Shown: piece by piece, positions 1 through 6,754 of the stretch | Layout: every line of letters begins with the position of its first letter | Numbering within the stretch: position 1 is the stretch's first letter | Source: a virus | Direction: 5' to 3' (one strand) | DNA length: 37,679 nucleotides | Virus record (IMG/VR): IMGVR_UViG_3300020470_000069 | Location: 1 to 37,679 of that record | Notes under the pieces: generated by a model | What the model was told of the DNA's origin: nothing | The model's database searches: none | What the model saw: only the letters and a program-made list of their open reading frames with translations | Position numbers and translations under genes: made by a program

Positions 1-43
1 GAGATTTTAAGTCTCCTGTCTCTGCCGATTGGACTACACTCCT
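1..43 (-). tRNA. tRNA-Leu (TAA), 5' part only
   Basis: The minus strand reads a D-arm with AATCGG and an anticodon stem GGAGA closing the loop CTTAAAA, giving anticodon TAA (Leu, codon UUA). T8 and A9 fall in place if the first base is at 43, directly against the CCA of the upstream tRNA-Arg. The 3' half lies outside the window. UUA is favoured in AT-rich phage genes. Confidence 0.85.
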
Positions 44-120
44 TGGCGACTCAGGTAGGACTCGAACCTACAACCAATTGCTTAGAAGGCAATTGCTCTA
101 TTCCATTGAGCTACTGAGTC
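44..120 (-). tRNA. tRNA-Arg (TCT) with encoded CCA
   Basis: A full cloverleaf can be read on the minus strand: acceptor GACTCAG/CTGAGTC, D-arm GCTC/GAGC, anticodon stem ATTGC/GCAAT with loop CTTCTAA (anticodon TCT), and T-arm GTAGG-TTCGAGT-CCTAC. Discriminator G at 47 is followed by CCA at 46-44. It decodes AGA. The 3' CCA abuts the tRNA-Leu with no spacer, so processing must cut exactly at the junction. Confidence 0.93.
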
Positions 121-128
121 AAGTAAGG

Positions 129-200
129 TAGGACTGGAGAGAATTGAACCCTCTTCACACCGTTATAAGCAGTGGGCCTTAACCAATAGGCGACAGTCCC
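129..200 (-). tRNA. tRNA-Ile (TAT)
   Basis: Cloverleaf on the minus strand: acceptor GGGACTG/CAGTCCT (first pair G-T), D-stem GCCT/AGGC, anticodon stem CACTG/CGGTG with loop CTTATAA (anticodon TAT), and T-arm GAGGG-TTCAATT-CTCTC. Discriminator is A; CCA is not encoded. Anticodon UAU reads the AUA codon directly. Most bacteria read AUA with a lysidine-modified CAU tRNA, so this species is unusual. Confidence 0.88.
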
Positions 201-223
201 TACCCCGTTTGTTTGACTCTGTA

Positions 224-232
224 ATTATAGCA
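224..232 (-). promoter_or_regulatory. Extended -10 promoter for the tRNA genes
   Basis: The minus strand carries TGCTATAAT (TG at 232-231, TATAAT at 229-224), an extended -10 element about 24 bases ahead of tRNA-Ile. It follows directly on the terminator of the preceding gene. No -35 is seen, as is usual for extended -10 promoters. Confidence 0.45.
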
Positions 233-233
233 T

Positions 234-258
234 AAAAAAAGACCCCCGAAGGGGTCTT
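234..258 (-). terminator. Rho-independent terminator
   Basis: On the minus strand GACCCC-TTCG-GGGGTC (256-241) forms a GC-rich hairpin with a UUCG-type tetraloop, followed by seven T (240-234). It ends the transcript of the secreted protein gene at 310-693 and insulates the tRNA genes. Confidence 0.9.
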
Positions 259-309
259 AATTATGTTTATCTATTCTACTGGTTCAGTAGGTTGATCAAC
301 TGTTTCCTT

Positions 310-693
310 TCAGAAGGTGAACTTAGCACCAAGCTTACCACCGAAGTCAACGATGCTGTCTCCACTGCTGTCCTCGTTAGAGATACCAGAGATTTCACCA
401 TAAAGTGATAGATCTTCTGTAGCAGCATAAGAGATTCCAGCCTTACCAGAAAGTTCTGTTTCTGTATCGTCTGTAGACTCAGTGTGAACGAATCCAGGAC
501 CACCCTGTACGTAGTATGCAACTTTTCCTTCACCGCCTTCAAAACCTACATGAACGTCGGTTGTAGCGTTGGAATAGTCTCCATCAGGATATGAGAGGTT
601 GCTCTCTACGTTCACGTATGGACCAGCAAAAGCTGCACCAGCGAGAAGGAATGGAGATGCTGCTACTGCAGCGATTGTTGATTTGATTGACAT
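310..693 (-). CDS. Secreted beta-barrel (porin-like) protein
   Basis: 127 aa. Residues 1-23 form a clear signal peptide: basic start (MSIK), hydrophobic core and an AFA-G cleavage site. The mature part alternates polar and hydrophobic residues in strand-like blocks (YVNVESNLSY, KVAYYVQGGP, LSLYGEISG, GGKLGAKFTF) and ends in phenylalanine, the terminal aromatic expected of outer-membrane barrels. At about 104 mature residues it is small for a porin, so it may be a minimal barrel, a fragment or an oligomer subunit. It has its own promoter (824-852), a roughly 125-nt leader and a strong terminator, so it is a single-gene unit. A role in modifying the host outer membrane is inference; the exact family is not recognised. 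Confidence 0.85.
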   Translation of the reverse strand: MSIKSTIAAVAASPFLLAGAAFAGPYVNVESNLSYPDGDYSNATTDVHVGFEGGEGKVAYYVQGGPGFVHTESTDDTETELSGKAGISYAATEDLSLYGEISGISNEDSSGDSIVDFGGKLGAKFTF

Positions 694-821
694 GATTTTT
701 TAAATTTTACTTGCAGATTGATTACCTGCAGATGACAGAGAACTCGACATGTTCTCGTTAGGTTGTTAATTTTGCTCGTAGAGAACCTAGCGGGAGTAAT
801 TGAGCCATTCGGAACTTCAAG

Positions 822-847
822 AAATCTTAACACGTCTGTTAAGATTT
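822..847. repeat. Perfect inverted repeat over the promoter
   Basis: AAATCTTAAC (822-831) and GTTAAGATTT (838-847) are perfect inverted arms with a 6-base centre. They cover the spacer and -10 of the promoter, the layout of a repressor or activator operator. As RNA they would also form a 10-bp hairpin, but no T-run follows. Confidence 0.7.
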
Positions 848-852
848 GTCAA
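824..852 (-). promoter_or_regulatory. Sigma-70-type promoter for the porin-like gene
   Basis: The minus strand has TTGACA (852-847), a 17-base spacer and TAAGAT (829-824). The start site would lie near 817, giving a leader of roughly 125 nt. The -35 is a perfect match. The spacer and -10 are covered by the palindrome at 822-847. Confidence 0.6.
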
Positions 853-853
853 C

Positions 854-880
854 AACTGTCACACTAGGAGTGTGCCAGTT
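854..880. repeat. Hairpin-forming inverted repeat
   Basis: AACTG-T-CACACT / AGTGTG-C-CAGTT pair around AGG with a single mismatch, an 11-bp stem. It sits between the end of the glycan operon and the -35 of the next promoter. There is no T-tract on either side, so it is either an RNA 3'-end structure or a weak terminator. Confidence 0.55.
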
Positions 881-929
881 CAAGTATTTAGTATATAGAA
901 AACTTTCAATATGGTCAAGTACCAGTAGT

Positions 930-945
930 GGTGGGTTTACCCACC
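930..945 (-). terminator. Hairpin spanning the stop codon of the last glycan-operon gene
   Basis: GGTGGG and CCCACC pair around a 4-base loop that contains part of the TAA stop at 939-937. The stem is strong, but no T-run follows on the minus strand, so termination is uncertain; it may protect the mRNA end. Confidence 0.35.
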
Positions 946-1737
946 TGGATTGCTTACCTTACCCAAATATGGATCGTAATCTGTTAGTGTTTTAACGTCA
1001 AGGGATGCTCCCTGCTGCTGCCACCAATTCCATATGCCATCATGACTTGCTCTATGGAATGAATCTATATGCTCTGGATGTATAGAAGATCCTAACTCTA
1101 ATCTATACAATAAAATAGGTGTAGAGAATGTTGCACCAGAATTATAAATCAAATCATCTGCAACAGGTCTTGGTTTTACGCCATTATCAAGTTTATACTT
1201 TTGCTTTCCAGTATATCCTCCTCTACAATGATATCTTACTAACTTCTCTGCATGATGTCTGGTAATCATATAGCAAGCAGTAGAGAAGTCATTAACGAAT
1301 CTCCTATGCAACTTAACATGTATGTCTCCAGTACATATAATTGCTAGTTGTACCACATCATAATCATATGGAAGATGTGCTACAAAATCATTCCAAGCAA
1401 AATTCCAATAGTGTACCGTATCTAAATTACAATCATCTTCCATCATGATTGCATAGGGAGCATCAGTATCTAAGAACATCTTAATTGCTTTCAGATGTGA
1501 TGTGATACATCCTATCTCACCACCAGACATCATATCGGGATAACGTCCTTGAATAATATCACTTAGATCATCATCTCTACCATCATAAGCAGACACACGT
1601 TGATAGTCTGTTACACCCCAGTACTTAAACTGAGACTCCATATAATTCCATCTATCTGGTTGTTCATCAAGATTAAGACAATAGACTGGACCAAAACCAT
1701 CCAGTTTATATGCTGATTTGTTAGTGTCTAAGACCAT
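937..1737 (-). CDS. Glycosyltransferase family 25
   Basis: 266 aa. The start (VYCLNLDEQPDRW, residues 19-31), the GEIGCITSHL segment (73-82) and the MMEDD motif (98-102) are typical of GT25, which includes LPS beta-galactosyltransferases and collagen hydroxylysine galactosyltransferases. The acidic EDD binds the metal and sugar nucleotide. It is probably cytoplasmic, as no signal or membrane segment is seen. It is the last gene of the glycan operon; its start overlaps the upstream GT4 gene by 10 bases, implying coupled translation. Acceptor and sugar donor cannot be read from the sequence. Because this cluster lies beside prolyl-hydroxylase-like genes, a hydroxylated protein acceptor is conceivable but unproven. 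Confidence 0.87.
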   Translation of the reverse strand: MVLDTNKSAYKLDGFGPVYCLNLDEQPDRWNYMESQFKYWGVTDYQRVSAYDGRDDDLSDIIQGRYPDMMSGGEIGCITSHLKAIKMFLDTDAPYAIMMEDDCNLDTVHYWNFAWNDFVAHLPYDYDVVQLAIICTGDIHVKLHRRFVNDFSTACYMITRHHAEKLVRYHCRGGYTGKQKYKLDNGVKPRPVADDLIYNSGATFSTPILLYRLELGSSIHPEHIDSFHRASHDGIWNWWQQQGASLDVKTLTDYDPYLGKVSNPGG

Positions 1738-2678
1738 CTTTCAATAACCTTCTCGACTGCAGGAATGTAATTAGTTTGTAGAACATTCTTCCACTCAAAA
1801 GTTTTAGAATATTCAACAATCTCATCTCTATGAGCAACAGAATACTCTCTATTCTTAATTATCTCAGATTCAACAAACTCTATATCATTAATCTTCTTCT
1901 CAGGTATAACAGTAATAAATTCTTTATCGAGATCTAAATTTGCTTTACCCCACTCACATACAACCACACCTAATCCTGCACAGAATGCTTCCATACAAAC
2001 CAAAGGATGTGCTTCACCGTCTGATAGAAGACAGAGATTACCATAATTAGTTAACTCTTTATATAACTTCTCTTTAGTCCATTCTCCAAGATAGTTCTTC
2101 TTCCTATCAAACTTATTATCTGCTAAATTACCAGCATACCATAGAGAATCAATGTTCTGGAATTGATGTTGTCTCTTACGATAATCAATCTTTGCTAGAT
2201 AGATGCTACGATCAGGATACTTTGCTTTATTCTCATATGCAAAGTTATTAGTGTTAACACCATTAGGTGTTACATATGTTTGATCTGATGGGATGTCAAA
2301 CATTAAATTATATACCTTCTCAATACCTGGTGATAAAGCAAAGACATTTGGTTTAACATCTCTAAACTGATTTGCTACATTAACATAACCACCAAACATC
2401 TTTGGTCTTTCTAAGTACCCAAAGTGACTAGTAATTGCATTCGGGTATTGAATGTAAGGGACCAAATCAATAAACTCATCGTAATGTATATGTACAAAAT
2501 CAGGTACGAAAGCATTAACCCCATTGACAATGTGGCGGTAGTCCTTTGTGTTAATAATTTGGACTTCATGACCTAACTCCTCTAATGCATTTTTAGTATC
2601 CCATACTAATATCTCAACAGCACCCCACCCTGTAGGTGGTATAGGCATGATGCCAGGTCCGACTAAAGTAATCTTCAT
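1728..2678 (-). CDS. Glycosyltransferase, GT4-like (GT-B fold)
   Basis: 316 aa. The N-terminus carries the glycine-rich GPGIMPIPPTGWGAVE (residues 7-22) of GT-B enzymes. A central HIHYDEF and ITSHFGY precede a linker with the NGVNTNNF segment. The C-terminal nucleotide-sugar site is visible as SDGEAHPLVCMEAF, the E-x7-E motif of retaining GT4 enzymes. It is slightly short for the family (usually 350-400). The start ATG overlaps the stop of the upstream GDPD-like gene (ATGA). A cytoplasmic enzyme adding one residue to the operon's glycan is the likely role; donor and linkage are unknown. Confidence 0.85.
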   Translation of the reverse strand: MKITLVGPGIMPIPPTGWGAVEILVWDTKNALEELGHEVQIINTKDYRHIVNGVNAFVPDFVHIHYDEFIDLVPYIQYPNAITSHFGYLERPKMFGGYVNVANQFRDVKPNVFALSPGIEKVYNLMFDIPSDQTYVTPNGVNTNNFAYENKAKYPDRSIYLAKIDYRKRQHQFQNIDSLWYAGNLADNKFDRKKNYLGEWTKEKLYKELTNYGNLCLLSDGEAHPLVCMEAFCAGLGVVVCEWGKANLDLDKEFITVIPEKKINDIEFVESEIIKNREYSVAHRDEIVEYSKTFEWKNVLQTNYIPAVEKVIERWS

Positions 2679-3241
2679 TTTAATTTTTCAGGGTGATCAG
2701 TGCAAATACCATAACAACGTAGAACCCTTAAGGATTCCCAATCCATCTTATTCCACTCAGGCATTACCAATACTGTGTTGTATATATTAGGATTATCCCT
2801 AAGCATCTGTATATCAGAATAAGGTTTACCAGGATATGCCCAAATAATATTGTTACTGGTTATAGTATAATCATCCTCCTGATGCCAGAAGTAATTACAT
2901 CCACCAGTATCTACGTCATATCCTCTCTCTTTAGGTAACGATTGATCAGATAGTTCAGAAAGAGTATTGTAAGTCTTACAATGAACCCAAAGGTATCTAA
3001 TTCTTTGTGCTAACCAATACCATGTTACCTTATAGTCTGGAGAATCATGACCCAACCAAAGAGTTCTAGTTAAGTCATCATACCTCAAATCTATCTCTAC
3101 ATCATAACCCTCAGCTATACATTTGTCAATCTGCTCTGGGCTATTTTCAACTTCAGGATTTGATCCTCCAATATTACCTCTATGTGCAATTATCCTAGAC
3201 AATACTCTTTTATTAGGATTAATAAGAGAATCTATAACCAT
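2675..3241 (-). CDS. Glycerophosphodiester phosphodiesterase-like protein
   Basis: 188 aa. AHRG (residues 19-22), the EN pair at 32-33, E49-x-D51 and WLGHD with H65 line up with the HRG, EN, ExD and catalytic His positions of the GDPD TIM-barrel family. It is about 50 residues shorter than typical enzymes, so part of the barrel is reduced. The family hydrolyses glycerophosphodiesters to glycerol-3-phosphate and an alcohol. There is no signal peptide. Its place between two glycosyltransferase-type genes suggests action on a phosphodiester-linked glycan intermediate rather than lipid catabolism, but that is inference. It overlaps the GT4 gene by 4 bases. Confidence 0.75.
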   Translation of the reverse strand: MVIDSLINPNKRVLSRIIAHRGNIGGSNPEVENSPEQIDKCIAEGYDVEIDLRYDDLTRTLWLGHDSPDYKVTWYWLAQRIRYLWVHCKTYNTLSELSDQSLPKERGYDVDTGGCNYFWHQEDDYTITSNNIIWAYPGKPYSDIQMLRDNPNIYNTVLVMPEWNKMDWESLRVLRCYGICTDHPEKLK

Positions 3242-3242
3242 A

Positions 3243-3968
3243 TTAACCTCTTATACATGCGGCATCCATTGACAATCCAACAAGATCGGATTGTTGGAAC
3301 CTTCTTAAGAATGCTCCATACTTAAATGCTTCTGGAGATGGTTCCCATATATCTTCATAAACATTATCAACCTCATCAAAGGCAGTCTCTGCCCATATTA
3401 AAAACTTAGGTCCAAAAAACTGAATAGTATCAGGGAATCTTGGATGATGTCCTGGTAGATAGAACTTATACTTATCAAGTTCCTCAAGATTAGGGAACCT
3501 CAACATGACAGTATCATATCTTGCCAAGACTATAAAATCATAACTAATATTCTCTTCAATAGAATATTCTCTTACAATCTTAGAGACTTGTTGAATAGAC
3601 TTCAACTGAGACATTACATTACTGTAGTTCTTTGAGTTCCAATGAGGACCATCAGGATGCTTACCTGTAAATTTAGCATCTACAAATTCCTTTGCTCTAG
3701 GAGGAAGCACAAATGTTTGAGGATCTTCTATCGCAAGGATAAGAGGATTATAATTGTCAGTAACGATCTTTGGAGCATCGGGTGGTACTGGACAATTACT
3801 AATCTTAGACCATGAAGAATAATCAAATTCTCCTCCATCTTCTTGCCACCACATATGACCAAATACATCACAGTCATACTTGTCAAGTAAGACTTGTTTG
3901 TAAGTATTAATGATCTGTGGATTACCTACGTATCTTGGTTGACCAAAAAACGCTACTGCGACTTTCAT
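3243..3968 (-). CDS. Putative glycosyltransferase with N-terminal GQPR motif (copy 1)
   Basis: 241 aa. It starts with a beta-strand and the motif FFGQPR (residues 8-13), followed by a DVFGHMWW segment and an LARYDTVM segment (xRxD) resembling nucleotide-sugar binding sites. The gene at 5338-6042 has the same three blocks in the same order (SGQPR, DVFAHMWY, VRLRTDEYF), so the two are paralogues. I do not recognise the exact family; position inside a glycosyltransferase operon and the GT-A-like layout support a sugar-transfer role. Its ATG overlaps the stop of the upstream fusion gene by one base (TGATG). Confidence 0.7.
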   Translation of the reverse strand: MKVAVAFFGQPRYVGNPQIINTYKQVLLDKYDCDVFGHMWWQEDGGEFDYSSWSKISNCPVPPDAPKIVTDNYNPLILAIEDPQTFVLPPRAKEFVDAKFTGKHPDGPHWNSKNYSNVMSQLKSIQQVSKIVREYSIEENISYDFIVLARYDTVMLRFPNLEELDKYKFYLPGHHPRFPDTIQFFGPKFLIWAETAFDEVDNVYEDIWEPSPEAFKYGAFLRRFQQSDLVGLSMDAACIRG

Positions 3969-5341
3969 CAGAACTCTCCGTGATAGTGTTCTAGGAAATA
4001 GTTAAGGTCTTCTGGAGTACCTATACCCCACATACCTTCTTTATCAATCTCTTTAATGCGTACCTTCTTACCATCTTGAATTGCTTCATTGAAGACAGGG
4101 CACACATAATATTCGTTATTGACACGAATATCTTTTTCAATCATCTGCTCTGCATATTTAACATAATCAGATCCTTTTGACCACCAATAGATACCAACTG
4201 TTGCATGCTCAGAGATTGGTTTCTTCTCAGCAACTTCAGATACATATCCATCATCACCTAGTTTTGCATAACTCCACTTAGGATGAGTAGCAGGGAAGGT
4301 AATGATACCTCCATCACAATTACCATTAGAGAATGCATAAAGAGTTTCATTTGAATCCCACTCAACAAACTGATCTGAGTTTGCCATCAAGAGTGGTTCA
4401 TCATTATTAATGTACTCCTTAGCGAGTAGTGTGGTACATGCAGCACCCTCTGTAATACCATCTACCTGAACGATATTGCAATTAGGTGCAATAAGATTTA
4501 ATAGATGTTGAAGACTATACTTCTCATAGTGTTCCTTCTGAACAATAAAGGTATAGTTTGCTTTGATATTCAGGTTCTCCGTTACAACCTGAATCATTGG
4601 TTTACCCTTAACATCAATAAGAGGTTTAGGGAATGTGTAACCTTGGGTAGCAAAACGACTTCCACGTCCTGCCATAGGAATTAATACGTTCATAGTTTTG
4701 CTCTCCCATGCGACTTTTTGTTTTCCACTCTGAAGGATTCTTTTAATCCTATCAACCTTTGCCTGATTCAAATCACTCCTATTTTCAATAGGAACCAAAT
4801 GACACTTGCTATCTAAAGCACCCTGCCTACCAATATGACTATCCTCAAGGATAACCGTATCATCAGGTAAAGCACCTAGAGCCATCATGCACTTCCAGTA
4901 CATAGATGGGAATGGTTTATTCCTAACCACATCCTCGTTAGACACATAGATGTCAACAAACTCTAGAAGTCCTAGACGTAGTAGAATAATTTTTACAGTA
5001 TTACGAATACTATTAGAAGCAACAGCAATCTTATACCCCTCATCCGACAGTTGCTGGAAGTATCCCATCAACTCATAATCCTTATCAACTTTTGTCTTAA
5101 AGATGTGAAGTGTATTCTCTTGCTTTGCTCTCCAGATCTCCTCATATCTATCTGCAGGAAGACCTTTATTCTCACTCAGTAGTTTTAATTTTGCTGTAGT
5201 AGGAAGACCATCATAGGTACTAACATGTTCTTCTCTAGTAATAGCATACTCTTCTCCAAGTGCTTCATTCAGTGCATCATAATGATAATCTTTACTGTCA
5301 ATTAATACACCATCTAAATCAAAAATAACAAGCTTCGTCAT
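3968..5341 (-). CDS. HAD hydrolase / sugar nucleotidyltransferase fusion
   Basis: 457 aa, two domains. Residues 1-200 are a HAD-superfamily phosphatase or phosphomutase of the beta-phosphoglucomutase type: FDLDGVLID (motif I, D8 and D10), VASNS (motif II), RNKPFPSMYW (motif III) and VILEDSHIG (motif IV). Residues 217-457 are a nucleotidyltransferase of the RfbA/GlmU type: PMAGRGSRF signature, PKPLIDVKGKPM, MANSDQFVEW for the metal-binding Asp, and NNEYYVCPVFNEAI near the end. The combination would make or edit a sugar phosphate and activate it to an NDP-sugar. It might supply a donor for this operon, possibly GDP-mannose, since no separate guanylyltransferase is seen. An internal ATG at 4693 has its own good ribosome binding site, so the second domain may also be made alone. 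Confidence 0.87.
   Translation of the reverse strand: MTKLVIFDLDGVLIDSKDYHYDALNEALGEEYAITREEHVSTYDGLPTTAKLKLLSENKGLPADRYEEIWRAKQENTLHIFKTKVDKDYELMGYFQQLSDEGYKIAVASNSIRNTVKIILLRLGLLEFVDIYVSNEDVVRNKPFPSMYWKCMMALGALPDDTVILEDSHIGRQGALDSKCHLVPIENRSDLNQAKVDRIKRILQSGKQKVAWESKTMNVLIPMAGRGSRFATQGYTFPKPLIDVKGKPMIQVVTENLNIKANYTFIVQKEHYEKYSLQHLLNLIAPNCNIVQVDGITEGAACTTLLAKEYINNDEPLLMANSDQFVEWDSNETLYAFSNGNCDGGIITFPATHPKWSYAKLGDDGYVSEVAEKKPISEHATVGIYWWSKGSDYVKYAEQMIEKDIRVNNEYYVCPVFNEAIQDGKKVRIKEIDKEGMWGIGTPEDLNYFLEHYHGEF
4701..4707 (-). promoter_or_regulatory. Internal ribosome binding site before the nucleotidyltransferase domain
   Basis: GGGAGAG on the minus strand lies 7 bases ahead of an in-frame ATG (4693-4691) exactly where the nucleotidyltransferase domain begins (MNVLIPMAGRG). 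This is a better site than many true starts in the operon, so a separate shorter product is plausible. Confidence 0.45.
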
Positions 5342-6042
5342 TTCTTATCCCTCCATAATACATACTTCCAATCATTCTTAGTGATCGGTAGTTTATGTCG
5401 TATCTGAGCATTAAATCCAATAATACATTCTGGATTTATCTCCGCTCCCATCTCCGCAATCTCTACGAAGTTCTCATATACGTCCAGATATTTATCCATT
5501 AATTCAGATGATCCAAATGCAAAGTGATCATTAATTCCATGATCAACATGTGCCCACTCTCTTAGTACATTAACAGTATCAAGATTATATTCATTGATAG
5601 GACCAATAGGTCTCTGGAAGTACTCATCAGTTCTTAAACGAACTACACAATCATACTTAAAATTATTCTCATCTTCATATGCTTTCTTTAAAGCATTTGT
5701 TCTACTAATACTATAGAACTGTGAGATGATATTGTTTACTGGATGTGGGAATCTAGGGTCAGGAACAATATCTTCTGCTTCAAACTCTTTTGGTTCCTCA
5801 AACAAAATTGCTTTTGGATTCCACTTCTCTTGCATAAAATCTTTAAGATCTGCTTCCCATCTTCCACGATCTTTATACTGATCCCAGAAGTAATTACCAA
5901 TCCACTTCTCGTCATACCACATGTGTGCAAACACATCTACCTGAGATGAATCATTTGGTTTCCAAAAAGTATCGTGATGATTTGGAAACGCTTCTTTTAA
6001 ATGTCTGGGTTGTCCAGAATATAATAGGGCAATCTTAAACAT
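5338..6042 (-). CDS. Putative glycosyltransferase with N-terminal GQPR motif (copy 2)
   Basis: 234 aa, paralogous to the product of 3243-3968: SGQPRHL at residues 8-14, DVFAHMWYDE near 36-45, and VVRLRTDEYF near 133-142, then a shared acidic C-terminal region. No signal peptide or membrane segment. The blocks suggest a nucleotide-sugar binding fold, but the family is not one I can name. It overlaps the GT6 gene upstream by 8 bases and the fusion gene downstream by 4, so it is an integral part of the operon. Confidence 0.7.
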   Translation of the reverse strand: MFKIALLYSGQPRHLKEAFPNHHDTFWKPNDSSQVDVFAHMWYDEKWIGNYFWDQYKDRGRWEADLKDFMQEKWNPKAILFEEPKEFEAEDIVPDPRFPHPVNNIISQFYSISRTNALKKAYEDENNFKYDCVVRLRTDEYFQRPIGPINEYNLDTVNVLREWAHVDHGINDHFAFGSSELMDKYLDVYENFVEIAEMGAEINPECIIGFNAQIRHKLPITKNDWKYVLWRDKK

Positions 6043-6754
6043 GATACTTACTGTTATCTTTTGCTAGGTGAACAATCTTGGGTTCAAAAGTACATGCAGA
6101 TGCAAACACTTCTGGATAAGCACAACTAGGAGATACGGTATGAACCTCATCTCTATGCTCAATATAAAATTTATTCAAATGACTCTCATCATGCCATTGA
6201 GCAATAATGTCTTTATCATGATCCTCATCTGTTCTACTATCAAGTTCCTTAACCATATCAAGAACATAAGGAAGTTTACCACCCCAAAGACATCCCTGAT
6301 AATATACATCCATTAACTCCTCTTCTGTTACAGCAGCACGAGATACAGGACGAACTTCAAATGCACCAGGTGCTTTATTGTGAGGTTCCATACCAAGATA
6401 ATGACATGGATGGTGAACACCAATGTACTTCTTAGTCTCGTCAATAAGATCTTCTGTAGTTACCTTATCAACTACTCGCATATCTGCATCTAAGAAGAGT
6501 AAGTAATCACAATCCTGAATATCATCAAATGATTTCATAATCATTTTAAATCTATACAGAGTAATGTAAGGCCACTCTAAATGTTCTTGTGGATATACAA
6601 TAACATTCTCTGGTGGTTCTGGTATCTCACCATTAGTAAATACCAAATACTTTTTCTCAACATCTGGAAGAAGATATTCTTCACAACTCTCATACCACTT
6701 AGGTAAGAAATCAAGATACTTATCTGTACCTATAAAAACTACAGCGACTTTCAT
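6035..6754 (-). CDS. Glycosyltransferase family 6 (ABO / alpha-1,3-Gal(NAc) type)
   Basis: 239 aa from the ATG at 6754, which has a GGGAGGTG ribosome site just upstream and forms a TAATG junction with the GT11 gene. FLDADM (residues 87-92) gives the metal-binding DxD; YQGCLWGG (152-159) and AQWHDESHLNKF (185-196) are the hallmark GT6 segments, the second carrying the catalytic Glu (E190). The family includes human blood group A and B transferases and alpha-1,3-galactosyltransferase, which add GalNAc or Gal alpha-1,3 to Gal, often Gal already bearing alpha-1,2 fucose. Known bacterial members mostly have NxN in place of DxD; this one keeps DxD like the vertebrate enzymes. The N-terminal membrane anchor of the animal enzymes is absent, so it is cytoplasmic. 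Donor choice cannot be read. Confidence 0.92.
   Translation of the reverse strand: MKVAVVFIGTDKYLDFLPKWYESCEEYLLPDVEKKYLVFTNGEIPEPPENVIVYPQEHLEWPYITLYRFKMIMKSFDDIQDCDYLLFLDADMRVVDKVTTEDLIDETKKYIGVHHPCHYLGMEPHNKAPGAFEVRPVSRAAVTEEELMDVYYQGCLWGGKLPYVLDMVKELDSRTDEDHDKDIIAQWHDESHLNKFYIEHRDEVHTVSPSCAYPEVFASACTFEPKIVHLAKDNSKYHV

Noticed and set aside
694-817. Two 16-aa upstream frames in the leader of the porin-like gene
   Set aside because: Both start without a convincing ribosome site and have no conserved character; they could be chance frames in a short leader.
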